The position numbers were made by a program, and so were the translations under genes. The notes under the pieces were generated by a model. The model saw only the letters and a list, made by a program, of their open reading frames with translations. It was not told where the DNA came from and searched no databases. 64,000 nt of DNA from Onthophagus taurus (lineage: Eukaryota > Arthropoda > Insecta > Coleoptera > Scarabaeidae). This document shows positions 10,645 to 21,397 of this stretch, piece after piece. The DNA is taken from assembly GCF_036711975.1 (NCBI RefSeq), contig NC_091975.1, positions 8,744,501-8,808,500 on the forward strand, read 5' to 3'. Position 1 is the stretch's first letter, and each line of letters begins with the position of its first letter.

Positions 10645-12548
10645 TACAGGGTGTCTCAGCGAGACCGGTCATTAGACGTTTCTGAGGTTCTGGCGAAAAT
10701 AAAAATTTGAGAATTCAGACTTAAGTATTATCAATTACGATCTCTTCGTCTAAAATATTTTCACATTTCTTGCACTTCCTGTTATACCGGAAGTCGCCAC
10801 CAACTTTATTTTTTTAAATGGAACACCCTGTATATTTTTACATATTTGGATTTGTCTGTTTTCAAGGTTTATAAATAACTTTACTTTTTGCAATTTGATT
10901 CGGTCGCTCTCGAGTTATTCGAATTTTTCTAGAAAAATCTGCTCCAGCAGACATTTGTTCAAAAAATCAGAAAACACTCAATTTTTGGGATATCAATTTA
11001 GGATTGAGAACATGCTTAAGCAACATGATGGAGTATGTTTTGGTGCCGAGAACTGCGGTCTAGAACGTTTGATCACTTTACTATGGCACGTTAACTTTTC
11101 AAAATTTGGAAGAACCATAACTTCATTTTTTTAAATGGCACCCCCCATATTTTATTTTTTAGTCGTCTTCGGTGTCTCATTCTACATCTTTTATATCCCA
11201 TATGACCCACACCTAATATTAATAGTTTGGGAGATAATTAGGTTTTTTGAAAAATGCACACATATCATATGGATATTTAGCCTAGTGTGCCATGAAAAAC
11301 AAGCCTTCTCAATGAGTTCTTGTCAAAGACTCACTTGTTTACGTCACTTGATGCATGTGAGCTAATAATTATCTGTTATGTCCCTTAATATTAGTACTGA
11401 AACGAGTTAAAATCGATAACAATAACGAAAGTAATATTTACACAAATCAAGAAATTCTTAATTTATTTGTTTTGCATGAAAAGAGCGACAAAGTTCGTAG
11501 TATGATTCCCAGATCTTCTTTGGCAGCTCGAATTGAGGTGTTGGGACTGGGCTCGAAATAAGCCAAGGTATTCACCTCTTCCGTTGCATTATCTACTACA
11601 TTTTTTGGTCAGTTTAACACGTGATTAATTCGTCCAAAATGCAAAAAATTTGCTTCTATTCCTCTAAATTTACCTTTTGTCATCGGAGGTAAATGTGGAT
11701 AATTTTCATTAAACATTCTGCAAGTTCTACTAAGAACTTTGTCGCACTTTTCATGCACAAAAATAAATTATGGATTTCTTCATTTGTATAAACATTATTT
11801 ACGTTATTAATATCCATTTTAACTGGTTTTAGACTCACAAGCATCAAACAACCTAAATTAGACTTTGACGTTTATCAATAAGTCATTAAACATTTGTTTT
11901 CCATGGCACACTAGGTTAATATCCATATGATATTAGCATTTTTCAAAAAACCCTAATTATTTCTCAAACTATTAATGTTAGGCATAGGACATATGGAATA
12001 TAAAAGATGTAAAATGAGACGCCGAAGACGACTAAGTAATAAAATATGGGGGGTGCCATTTAAAAAAATGAAGTTATGGTGCTTCCAAATTTCGAAAAGT
12101 TAACGTATCATAGTAAAGTGACCAAACGATCTAGACAGCCGTTCTTGGCACCAAAACATACTCCATCATGTTGTTTAAGCATGTTCTGAATCCTAAATTG
12201 ATATCTCAAAAATTGAGTGTTCTATGATTTTTTGAACAAATGTCCGCTGGAGCAAATTTTTCTAGAAAAATTCGAATAACTCGAGAATTGCTGGATCAAA
12301 TTGCAAAAAGTAAAGTTATTTATAAACCTTCAAAACAGACAAATCCAAATATGTAAAAATATACAGGTGTTCCATTTAAAAAAATAGGGTAGGTGGCGAC
12401 TTCCGGTATAACCGGAAGTGCTAGAAATCTGAAAATATTTTAGATGAAGAGAACGTAATTGATAATACTTAAGTCTGCATTCTCAAATTTTTTGTTTGGC
12501 TAGAACCCCAAAAACGTCTAATGACTGGTCTCGCTGAGACACCCTGTA
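10645..12548. mobile_element. TA-flanked 1.9 kb palindromic transposon
   Basis: Ends are TA-CAGGGTGTCTCAGCGAGAC and its inverse before TA at 12547. Inverted arms (about 10647-11294 and 11903-12546) match well; they continue with more divergence to a central loop of about 220 bp near 11510-11730. GGAAGTCGCCACC near 10790 is mirrored near 12400. Shared inner blocks include GACAAAGTTC at 11497 and its inverse near 11723. No transposase is recognisable. A truncated relative lies at 60772-61408. Confidence 0.85.
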
Positions 12549-12604
12549 TATAATATAGGTATTTAAATAAATTAACTTCTTTCTCGCTAAAAATTTTAAT
12601 ATAG

Positions 12605-12642
12605 TCAGAACCGGTTTCGGCTAATAAGCCATCATCAGCTGA
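12605..12642 (-). ncRNA. Hammerhead-ribozyme-like motif, copy 3
   Basis: Identical core and helix II to the 4785 copy. The cleavage triplet is GUU instead of GUA, which is weak for hammerheads. Helix I TCAG/CTGA is intact. Confidence 0.55.
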
Positions 12643-12868
12643 ATTGCCAAAATGAACAAAAAAGAACAAAAAAGTCAGAGATAAATTAAAAACTTAAAAT
12701 TTTTTTAAAGTAAAAAGGGATAAAATAACAAGATAAACACTTTACAAACGACAAATGAAATGACAAATTGTTTGTCATTAAAACAACATTAAAAAATCAA
12801 GTCATTAAAAAAAAATTAAGTTTTTAACTTGCGTCTGAGTTTTTTGTTTTTTTAGTTCATTTTGACAA

Positions 12869-12907
12869 TTCAGCTGATGATGGCTTATTAGCCGAAACCG
12901 GTTGTGA
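12869..12907 (+). ncRNA. Hammerhead-ribozyme-like motif, copy 4
   Basis: The same core, mirrored relative to copy 3. The triplet is GUU followed by GTGA, so helix I pairing with the upstream TCAG is disrupted at the first base. Probably inactive. Confidence 0.45.
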
Positions 12908-13001
12908 TTATATTAAAATTTTTTGCGAGAAAGAAGTTAATTTATTTAAATAGCTATATTTTATATTTAATTATTTTATAACTCTCAATATGGATTTCTA
13001 A

Positions 13002-13095
13002 AGATATAAATTAAAGTATCTACTTTACAATGAAAAACTTTGTTTTGTGGAAAATCACTTTTAGTTCTTGAGATATAAACTTTTTAACTCTACTA
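13002..13095. repeat. Satellite A monomer, part before the mariner insertion
   Basis: ATAAATTAAAGTATCTACTT through AACTTTTTAACTCTAC. It joins seamlessly in phase with the unit continuing at 15081 (CAATTTCTGGTAATTTT). Confidence 0.8.
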
Positions 13096-15080
13096 TACAG
13101 GATGTCTCCGAATTGCGTGTACAACGGAAGACCACAGATTCCTTGGCTCAAAATAGGTCGATTTAAGTTAAGTTATTTATATCCAAAGTTGCTTCGTTTC
13201 ACCGTTAGAGGACTTCAAAGTTAGCAAAAAAATTCTTTTATTTTTTATAACTCGAAAACGCGTAAACCAATTGAAACCATTCTTCTGAAGTGAGTTCCTA
13301 GGTTCAATTAACGTCTTTTTATGGTTTTTGATACAATTTTAGAAACACAGGAATGATGGAAAAGTTATGTGTTCCCTGATATTACTCCATAATTTTTTTT
13401 CTGGCCAGGCGACAATTACATTATTACAATTTCTGAATAGCCCATTTAGTTCTGAACCGTTTTTGTCTCTTATAAGATTTTGATTACATAAGTGGTTAAG
13501 CCAGAAAAAAGGTATTTTTAAATATCTGCAAGTCTTGTTTACGTCATTGCAGTTACAAAAGTTACCTCACCGTAGATGGCACTGATTTCAACTAATTGCA
13601 ATTTATGTTTAACGTGAATACAATATCATTAATTGATCAAAAGCGTGGAAATTCAATGATCCTAAAAGCAGTGTGAGGAAAAAACGTAATCGTATGTCAA
13701 TTCTAAGAAACAAAAGGCAACAATAAACTCAACAAATACCAACATAACAAGTAGGAAATATTTACAAAAATTGTTCAACATGACCACCGTTTTTCAAAAT
13801 ACATAAATTTACTAGTCGTAAAAATTTAAATTGCACTCTGTTAAATTCCTCTTCACTATCAGTTGTAGAGGCATAGACTTTTCACTTCAAAGCCACGCAG
13901 AAAAAATAATCACACGGTGTAAGGTCTGGTGATCTTGGTAGCCATTTTATTGGGGCATCAGCTTCCCTTCCAATCCATCGATTTGGTATTATTACCGGTC
14001 CAATGATGTTATTGCCAATAATTCCTGCCCAAACATAGACTTTGAATTGATGCTGATGATGGTCTGCTGTGGTCATATGCGGATTTTCTTCAGCATAATA
14101 GTGATACGATCGTTACGCATGTTAGTGATACCAGATCTAGTAAACGTTGCCTCATCTGTCAATAAAATCCTTCTACTAAAATGTGGGTCGTGGATTCTTT
14201 CGTTTCGGATGAGTTGGCAGAAAGTCAAACGCATTTCGTGATCTACAGGTAAAAACTCTTGCACTTTTTGAAGGTGGTATGGGTGTAATAATTGTTTTTT
14301 TATTACCCTATGGACAACATATTTAGAGACTTCTAATTGATTTCCTAAGAGCCTCGTACTAATTTTAGGGTCTTCTGCCACTCTTTCAAGAACCCTTTCT
14401 TCTAACTCTACAGTTTGCCTTGTGCGTTGACATCCACGGTCTATGTATTTCAGTTTGGAGTTTCCTAATCGTCGAGTGCCAACCGACTCGACAAACTTTT
14501 CCCGACTTAAGACTTGAACGCTTTTGCAACCATTAAATTGACATTGGCCATCAACTAAAATCATATAAACATAAATTGCAACTAGTTGAAATCAGTGTCA
14601 ACTACGATGAGGTAACTTTTGTTGCAATGACGTAAACAAGGCTTGCAGATATTTAAAAATACCTTTTTTCTGGCTTAACCACTTATGTAATCAAAATCTT
14701 ATAAGAGACAAAAACAGTTTAGAACTGAATAGGCTATTAAGAAATTATAATAATGTAACTGTCGCCTGGCCAGAAAAAAAAATGGAGTAATATCCGGTGA
14801 ACACTTGGCTTTTCCATCATTCCTGTGTTTCTAAAATTGTATCAAAAACCATAAAAAGACGTTAATTGAACCTAGGAACTCACTTCTGAATAATGGTTTC
14901 AATTGATTTACGCGTTTTCGAGTTATAAAAAATAAAAGAAATTTTTTTTGCTAACTTTGAAGTCCTCTAGCGGTAAAACGAAGCAACTTTTGGATATAGA
15001 TAACTTAACTTAAGTCGACCTATTTTGAGCCAAGAAATCTGTGGTCTTCCGTTGTACACGCATTTCGGAGACACCCTGTA
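13096..15080 (-). mobile_element. Mariner-like DNA transposon with ~510 bp inverted repeats
   Basis: TA duplications at 13096-13097 and 15079-15080 flank CAGGATGTCTCCGAATTGCG and its inverse. The inverted repeats reach about 13615 and 14570. A broken transposase gene lies between them on the minus strand. The empty site can be read from other satellite units (CTCTACTATACAATTTCT at 15987-16004), which proves insertion at TA in satellite A. Confidence 0.92.
13882..14564 (-). pseudogene. Mariner-like transposase, internally deleted
   Basis: The N-terminal half holds a helix-turn-helix region and YVVHRVIKKQLLHPYHLQKVQ, then the first catalytic Asp in RILLTDEATFTRSG. A frameshift near 14076 leads into HQFKVYVWAGI and GPVIIPNR. 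Then the segment that should hold the second Asp is missing, and the frame goes straight to WLPRSPDLTPCDYFF with the third Asp. The same transposase group is encoded at 21643 and 26163. Inactive. Confidence 0.85.
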
Positions 15081-16170
15081 CAATTTCTGGTAATTTTTTA
15101 ATTTCTCTATACTAAACTTTAATAATGTGGAAAAAATCGATTTCTTGGAAAATGATTCCAAAATTTTCACCAATTATAAATTAAAGTATCTACTTTACAA
15201 TGAAAAACTCCGTTTTGGAAAATCACTCGTTCTTGAGATATAAACTTTTTAACTCAACCACATCTTTGTGGTAATTTTTAATTTTCCCTATGATAACTTT
15301 AAAAATGTGGGAAAAATCGATTTCTTGGAAAATGATTCCAAATTTTTCATCAATTATAAGTTAAAGCACCTACTTTACAATAAAAAACTCCGTTTTGGAA
15401 AATCACTTTTAGTTCTTGAGATAAAAATTTTTTAACTCCACAACAATTTCTGGTAATTTTTAAATTTCTCTATACTAACTTTAATAATGTGAGAAAAATC
15501 GATTTCTCGGAAAATCGTTCCAAAATTTTCACCAATTATAAATTAAAGTATCTACTTTACAATGAAAAACTCCGTTTTGGAAAATCACTTTTAGTTCTTG
15601 AGATATAAACTTTTTAACTCAACCACATTTTTGTGGTAATTTTTAATTTTCCCTATGCTAACTTTAATAATGTGGGAAAAATCAATTTCTTGGAAAATGA
15701 TTCCAAATTTTTCACCAATTACAAATTAAAGCATCTACTTTACAATGAAACACTCCGTTTTGGAAAATCACTTTTAGTTCTTGAGATATAAACTTTTTAA
15801 CTCAACCACATTTTTGTGGTAATTTTTAATTTTCCCTATGCTAACTTTAATAATGTGGGAAAAATTGATTTCTTGGAAAATGATTCCAAATTTGTCACCA
15901 ATTATAAATTAAAGCATCTACTTTTCAATGAAAAACTTTGTTTTGTGGAAAATCACTTTTAGTTCTTGAGATATAAACTTTTTAACTCTACTATACAATT
16001 TCTAGTAATTTTTAAATTTTTCTATACTAACTTTAATAATGTGGGAAAAATCGATTTCTCGGAAAATCATTCCAAATTTTTCACCAATTATCAATTAAAG
16101 CATCCACTTTTCAATAAACCACTTGGTTTTGAAAAATATCGTTTAGTTCCTGAGATATTATCTTGTGAAT
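15081..16170. repeat. Satellite A array, about six ~182 bp units
   Basis: Matching positions recur at 15137, 15317, 15499, 15682, 15865 and 16051 (spacing 180-186 bp) around the motif AAAATCGATTTCTTGGAAAA. Two sub-types alternate in one part of the unit (CAACCACATTTTTGTGG, or CTACAATTTCTGG), suggesting a two-unit higher-order period. Single units occur around and within the aminopeptidase gene. Confidence 0.9.
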
Positions 16171-16772
16171 TCAACATTTGTTTGCTTTATAATTTTTTTA
16201 GTACCTCTTTTTATTCAATATCAATAGAATCTTTAATTTAATTATTCGTTATGTGACAATTTATATTTTATTAACTGTGATTTTATGCAACATATTAAAA
16301 TATTCTTCTTGACGCAAACAATTACGTCATCAAGACCATTCGGTTTCGCAAACTATCTCTTCGCCGTTTAGAACGCCCACCTTTAAACAATTTGTCACCT
16401 TAAAGCTAATATTACCTCATTGTTTAAGTTATTGAGTTGACCACCGATGAGTATTGATGATCATCCGCTTGACTCATCAATTTCTTTTTGTTTTCTATAT
16501 TTATAACTCACTCATTTTGTTTTAAGAAAATCATTTCGATAAGATAAATTGATTTTATTTTAAATGGACCATGTTATAGGCAATATAATGAGAATATGAC
16601 CACCCAATGAGTTGCATTTCATATGCCTCTTGTTAACCGTGGTCAGTTTAGATGAGATCATCCAAACAAATTAGTGTTAATTAAACCGGCGAGAAAATTT
16701 TATTTAAATAAAACATTTTGAAATGTTTATTTTCTATGAGAAGTTAAATTTATCTTTTGGTTGTCAATTAAG
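16171..16772. other. Single-copy AT-rich non-coding stretch
   Basis: No repeat, transposon end or convincing exon seen. It lies between the satellite A array and a candidate minus-strand terminal exon. Confidence 0.5.
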
Positions 16773-17004
16773 TTATCGGATTTCGTTGCTGTGGCCCCAT
16801 TTTTCCATCGTAATAGCTTTCAAAGCCGTTTCTTGATTGCCGGCCGGGAAAACTTCCCGATTACTCGCCACCCCAATTCGAAATCTAAAAGGTGTGGCTT
16901 TTATCGAGTATCATTTTAACCCCCCAATTTATTTAACTTAATTTATAAAAGAAATGATTTAAAAAAAACTTACATGCATAATCTAAGCGTTTCCCAACCA
17001 TTTC
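16773..17004 (-). CDS. Candidate terminal exon pair of an unrecognised gene
   Basis: A less AT-rich segment on the minus strand, 16773-16884, follows a CTTTTAG acceptor and reads FRIGVASNREVFPAGNQ, then ETALKAITMEKWGHSNEIR and a stop. A 31 bp candidate exon upstream (16974-17004, donor GTAAGT) joins in phase as NGWETLRLCI. Another phase would start at an ATG in that exon and give a 30-residue product. I do not recognise the product. The support is only splice signals, base composition and an open frame. Confidence 0.35.
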
Positions 17005-17170
17005 CTCAACACATTAAAAATAAACAAAAATTATTATCGGAAAAAATCCTCGTGGTACAAAAATAAATAAATTACATAACTTTCACTGGTTATGAATTTG
17101 TTATGAAAAGTTGCACATTCTTATAAATTTCATTTAAATTTGAAACGATGAGAAAAAAACTTGCGCTAAG

Positions 17171-17219
17171 AAATAGGTGAGTATAAAAAAAATGGTGTGG
17201 GTTGATTTGAAGTCGCTAG
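17171..17219 (+). promoter_or_regulatory. Possible TATA/initiator promoter
   Basis: GTATAAAAA at 17171 is followed about 45 bases later by CTAGTTGAAAC, which has an AGTT-type start. Downstream, ATAAACCGCG (17265) and CGCGGTTTAT (17322) form an inverted pair. No convincing first coding exon follows, so this is tentative. Confidence 0.2.
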
Positions 17220-18299
17220 TTGAAACAGAACTGAATCGAAAGTGTTATAATAATTTGTTGTGTGTATAAACCGCGCTCGCTTCAAGTTAAACGTAACGCT
17301 TTGTAGTAGTGGAGAGAGAATCGCGGTTTATTCGCCGACAAAGCAAATCAGGGTCATAATTTTTAACAATAGCACATTTGAGTTTCAAATTACATTACGA
17401 AAATAAACTTGGAAGAGAAATTTAAGAAAAAGTTTCAAAAATTATTTATATACTAAATAACAAGAGAACTCTAACCAATCCACATTTATATCATTAAACA
17501 CTGAGATCTTTAAAGAAAGTTTAAAATTAGCAGAAAAGCTATATATAGGATATTTCAAAACCATATCATTGAAAAGATGCTTTAATTTATAATTGTTGAA
17601 AAATTTTGTCATAAAAAGGATGGACGGAAGAGATAATATTGGAATGGTTGATACAAGTATGGTCTTTGACTTGGTATACGTCTTTAAAGATATCCTGTTG
17701 GAAAATTAACAAAAAACAGAAAAAATTGAACGAACTTCTGCTTTTGAACTTGCTCAGTGAGTGTACATGGAAAGCGATCCCTGAGAATACTATTATATCA
17801 TTTAAGAAGTGTTGTACCTACAACCACTATTTTAGACAGATCCAAAGATGACGTAATATGAGAAGAATATGACACATAAATAAATGTAAATATTGTTCTA
17901 AAACCCATAATAAATTTGTAAAATTAATGTGATCTAAACTTTTTGTCTGGATAAAAGGAGTGAAATTAAAGAGAAAACGTAATAATTTTATTAATATTAA
18001 TAAGTTGTTTACGTTTAGTTATGTTTGAATAATACTCGGTGCAGTTTGGAATTTGGCACAGTTTTAACACACGGAATAAAAACCGTTGTCGAGTTGCAAT
18101 TTTGCATTTCACTACTTTTAGTATGACATCATCGATAAAGAAAGGTACCGAGTTACCACTGCCAATGAAAAAAATAATTGTACCATTTATACGTTTTTTA
18201 AATCTAATTCTCTTACTTAACTCTCAATTAATCAATATTTCTACATATTGATTCACAACTTAGAATTAACAAATCTATTTCTGTTGTAATTACAATTAG
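17220..18299. other. Non-coding stretch with only short open frames
   Basis: A 29-codon frame starts at 17620 (MDGRDNIGMVDTSMVFDLVY...) and a GTGAGT donor-like site follows at about 17756. Neither is backed by a recognisable product. No repeat family from elsewhere in the window is present. Confidence 0.3.
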
Positions 18300-18367
18300 T
18301 GGGTAAAGTGACCGAGGAGCGGCTCGTTATGGTTAAGAAATTCATCAATAAACACGAAATCGCGTGA
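18300..18367 (+). CDS. Candidate short terminal exon, product unknown
   Basis: After a pyrimidine-rich tract and acceptor (TACAATTAG) the plus strand reads GKVTEERLVMVKKFINKHEIA and a stop, in a phase that needs one upstream base. The segment is markedly GC-richer than its surroundings. No partner exon was identified, so it may be chance. Confidence 0.25.
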
Positions 18368-18734
18368 CTAAAATGGTAATAAACCTAATTTCCTTGCGTT
18401 ATTAATCTCCTAAATTAAAATAAAAATTTAAATTCAAATTATTTCATTGAGGTGGAGACATCTTTTGAAGAAATTTGTTATTGAAGAATTCTGTAACTTT
18501 TTTTGTTAATTTGGTTGCATAACTTTATTAAATTATAGTTATTCCTGTAATATTTAAACCAAATGACATTGACGTCGATTCATTTGATGTTGGCGGCACC
18601 TCGATTTAAAATCCGCCATCTTATCGCGAGTTACCAAAAGCGCAGAATCAAAGTCCGTTGAGTAAACATACTGTATAAGGTTATCCAACTCCCTATGAAC
18701 ACTGTTGTTATGAACGTATCCATCTTTAGAGACG

Positions 18735-18930
18735 TGCGGTTAAACCCAAATGATTCTAGTTATAGGTAGAGTGTTAGTTTTAGTGATAGTGCAAGTGTAA
18801 AACTAGAACTAACACTATACCTAGAACTAGAATCATTTGGGTTTAGCCGTCTTTAGAGACGTGCGGCTAAACCCAAATGATTCTAGTTCTAGCTATAGTG
18901 TTAATTCTACATAGTAACAGTGCTAGTTGC
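18735..18930. repeat. CTAGAAC-rich repeat with conserved hairpin
   Basis: Contains the hairpin TTTAGCC-GTC-loop-GAC-GTGC-GGCTAAA at about 18843-18872, flanked by inverted AACTAGAATCATTTGGG. Related copies are at 23874-24055 and 37635-37860. Confidence 0.6.
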
Positions 18931-18934
18931 TAGT

Positions 18935-19083
18935 TGTAACATGGATTGCATGTGCATGTGCTTCGGATAGTATAAGCATTAGTATTAGACAACTAGATGA
19001 ACGTGTGTAATAGTTGTAACAGTAATTGATAATAAACAGTTAACTAAAGTGGTGTCTTAATTATTATAAGTAGAGACAAAACA
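18935..19083 (+). repeat. 5' LTR
   Basis: 149 bp, nearly identical to the right copy. It differs by a duplicated GCATGT near the start and by lacking TATGTATGC. Near-identity suggests a fairly recent insertion. Confidence 0.9.
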
Positions 19084-19180
19084 TGGCGCTGCGAACATTA
19101 AACAAATTCTATAAGTGAGGTTAAGGTAATATTCAAGAAAGAGGGCAAATATACTATAAGTGAGGTTATAAAAAAGCAAA

Positions 19181-19972
19181 ATGGCTGTCAATCAAGGAGA
19201 ACAGATGCAAAGTTGGAATATACAAGCACGAGTGCCTCCACCGCACAGTTTCGAAGGCAAAGTGGCAGAAAATTTTAAGAAATTTAAACAAATGTTTGAC
19301 ATTTATATGTTGGCAACTGGAGGTCAGATGTATCCGAGTGAAAGAAAAGTTGCAGTTTTGCTAAATATTATTGGAGAAGAAGGACTAGAAATCTTTAATA
19401 ATTTCGAGATCAATACAGAAGAGAAAACAGATTATGAAAAGGTAATCAAAGAGTTCGAAAATTACACTAATCCTAAAAAGAGTGTATTGTATGAAAGATT
19501 CCGCTTTTATAATAGAAGCAAAGAGCAAGGAGAAACGTATGAGCATTTTATACAGGAGTTAAAAACTCTTATTAAAACATGTGAATTTCAAAACTCAGAG
19601 GAAATGCTAAGAGACCGAATAGTGTTCGGATGCAATGATAAGGTACTACAAGAAAAGTTACTGAACTTAAAAGATATAAAACTTAGTGAAGGCATAAATA
19701 CATGTAGAAATTTTGAAATAACGAAAACCAATGTAAAGAAAATACAGCGAGAACATACTGAAGTTTGTGAACTAAGAAAAGGGTCCATAGGGAGCAGTAA
19801 AAGAATAAGCGAAGAGGACAAAAATCTGGAAAAACAGCAACAATATGATTGCAGAAAGTGTGGAAGAAAACATGGGCCAAGAAACTGTCCAGCATATGGT
19901 GGCAGTGTAAGATTAGTAAAAAATACAATCATTATGCAGTTGGATGTAAACAGAATGAAAGGAAGAAGGTAA
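19181..19972 (+). CDS. Gag polyprotein of the LTR retrotransposon (truncated by frameshift)
   Basis: A 263-codon frame whose N-terminal capsid-like part (FKKFKQMFDIYMLATGG, YERFRFYNRSKEQGETYEHF) resembles Ty3/gypsy Gag of animal elements. It ends with a zinc knuckle CRKCGRKHGPRNCPAYG (residues about 225-241). A second knuckle-like segment (KKYNHYAVGCKQ) follows in another frame from about 19930, so a frameshift lies near 19900, or a programmed shift is possible. Gag would package the element's RNA. Confidence 0.8.
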   Translation: MAVNQGEQMQSWNIQARVPPPHSFEGKVAENFKKFKQMFDIYMLATGGQMYPSERKVAVLLNIIGEEGLEIFNNFEINTEEKTDYEKVIKEFENYTNPKKSVLYERFRFYNRSKEQGETYEHFIQELKTLIKTCEFQNSEEMLRDRIVFGCNDKVLQEKLLNLKDIKLSEGINTCRNFEITKTNVKKIQREHTEVCELRKGSIGSSKRISEEDKNLEKQQQYDCRKCGRKHGPRNCPAYGGSVRLVKNTIIMQLDVNRMKGRR

Positions 19973-20040
19973 GAGAAGTAAAAGAAGATAACAGATCGAG
20001 TGAAGAAGAAGAAGAGTGTTTGCAATTATCTTCAATCAAG

Positions 20041-20275
20041 GTAAAAAGAAATTTCCTTAGAAAAGCTCAGGATGAGAAGAAAATAAAATCTGTAAGTGAA
20101 ATTAGTAAAGTCAGTGAGTGGACAAGTGAAAGACAAGTAGTCCTCGATATCCTAGATCAAATGGTCAAGCTGAAAGTGCGGTCAAAATTGTAAAATCGAT
20201 TTTGAAAAAGGGTTGTGATTTACAATTAGCTTTGTTAAATTATCGCAATACAGCTATAATAGGAATTGGTTTAAG
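20041..20275 (+). pseudogene. Junction of Gag end with integrase fragment
   Basis: The frame passes from a Lys-rich linker into SPRYPRSNGQAESAVKIV and LQLALLNYRNTA, a conserved block of the retroviral-type integrase core C-terminal end. Protease, reverse transcriptase, RNase H and most of integrase are gone. The deletion junction is close to 20130. Confidence 0.75.
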
Positions 20276-20989
20276 AGGATAACCTATTAGCAAAAACAAC
20301 GAATACCATTTTATTCAGCCATCGTTTAAAATTTTTGTATGTATGTTACATCAAAATTTCTATTTATTTATATAGTTTTTAGTGATGCATTTAGTTTTTT
20401 CAAAAACTGTCGCGTAACGTTTCTAAAATTACGTTTTAAAAAATTTTTAAAAACGGAATGCATCACGAGGTAGTGGAATGTAAAGTAAATCATATTTAAA
20501 GAGTTCAATTTTTTTATTAAATGCAGCAAATTTAAATAAAATGGGTTTAAAACGTGTAGTCCGTTTTGATTGCTTGTGGAGTATAAATACGGCAACATCG
20601 CAAATATTGCTCCGTCCCAAACATTGCCCGAGACATAGTGGAGCTCGGTATTCTCAGTAACCGAGACGTCGGCGTAGTGTCTCCCAAGAAAAACAAACCT
20701 GAAGCGATTAATATTTTCGGATAGATCAAAAAATTTGTATATCATTAATTTAAATTTAAACATTTAATTTACGTAGAATGCAAAACAATGTCTAAATGTG
20801 GCAATACATTTTTAATAATGAGAATATTTGCACAATTATCTGATCATCTACTATTAGATTAATTATTAAAATAAATACAAAATAAAAATATAAAGAAGCA
20901 CCAAAGGTATATTTTAAAATAAATAATACAATATAAATAATAAAAAAATATATTAACTCATAAAAAACTAAAAATTTTCTTAATAACAA

Positions 20990-21280
20990 TTTTTAAATTT
21001 TTTCAAACATTTTCTGATATAAGGGTACTAAAATTTTACATCATCGTAAAGAGAAAAACAATCTCTATCAAATAAGCCTAACGAAAGGGTACATTGCCAT
21101 TTAAAAAAATTCAAGTGTTATTCATTGCTCATTTGTTTTCTGAAATATAAACAATTGAATGCTGTCTTATTATGGCAAATAAAATATTAAACAACTTTTG
21201 TATAAAATGTTTTTTTATAAAGTCAACATTTACCGAGATATATACTATATTCCATAAATAATGGGCACCCTATATATGGT
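20990..21280. mobile_element. Solo arm of the 29658-type hairpin element
   Basis: CATCGTAAAGAGAAA, GCCTAACGAAAGGGTACATT and ATAATGGGCACCCTATATA match the right arm at 30140-30431. The left arm is missing. Confidence 0.7.
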
Positions 21281-21397
21281 GTTTATATATGGGTCAGAAA
21301 ATATATGGTGTTTCTGTAAGTGGTGGCATAATTTCAACCACATATACTGCTAGAGCAAAAATTATGACAACTAGCGTAAACATTTTTAATCTTTAAA

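Larger units (their letters stand above)
12549..13001. mobile_element. Short Penelope-derived element with two inverted hammerhead-like ends
   Basis: Same termini as the element at 4718-5834 (TAGGTATTTAAATAAATTAAC, inverted near 12925), but only about 450 bp and without reverse transcriptase. The middle is A-rich. The two inverted ends could fold into one long hairpin. It sits directly beside the palindromic element and inside a satellite A monomer. Confidence 0.7.

Noticed and set aside
20368..20989. Minus-strand frames of 60-131 codons
   Set aside because: AT-rich, low-complexity translations inside a transposon block, without motifs.
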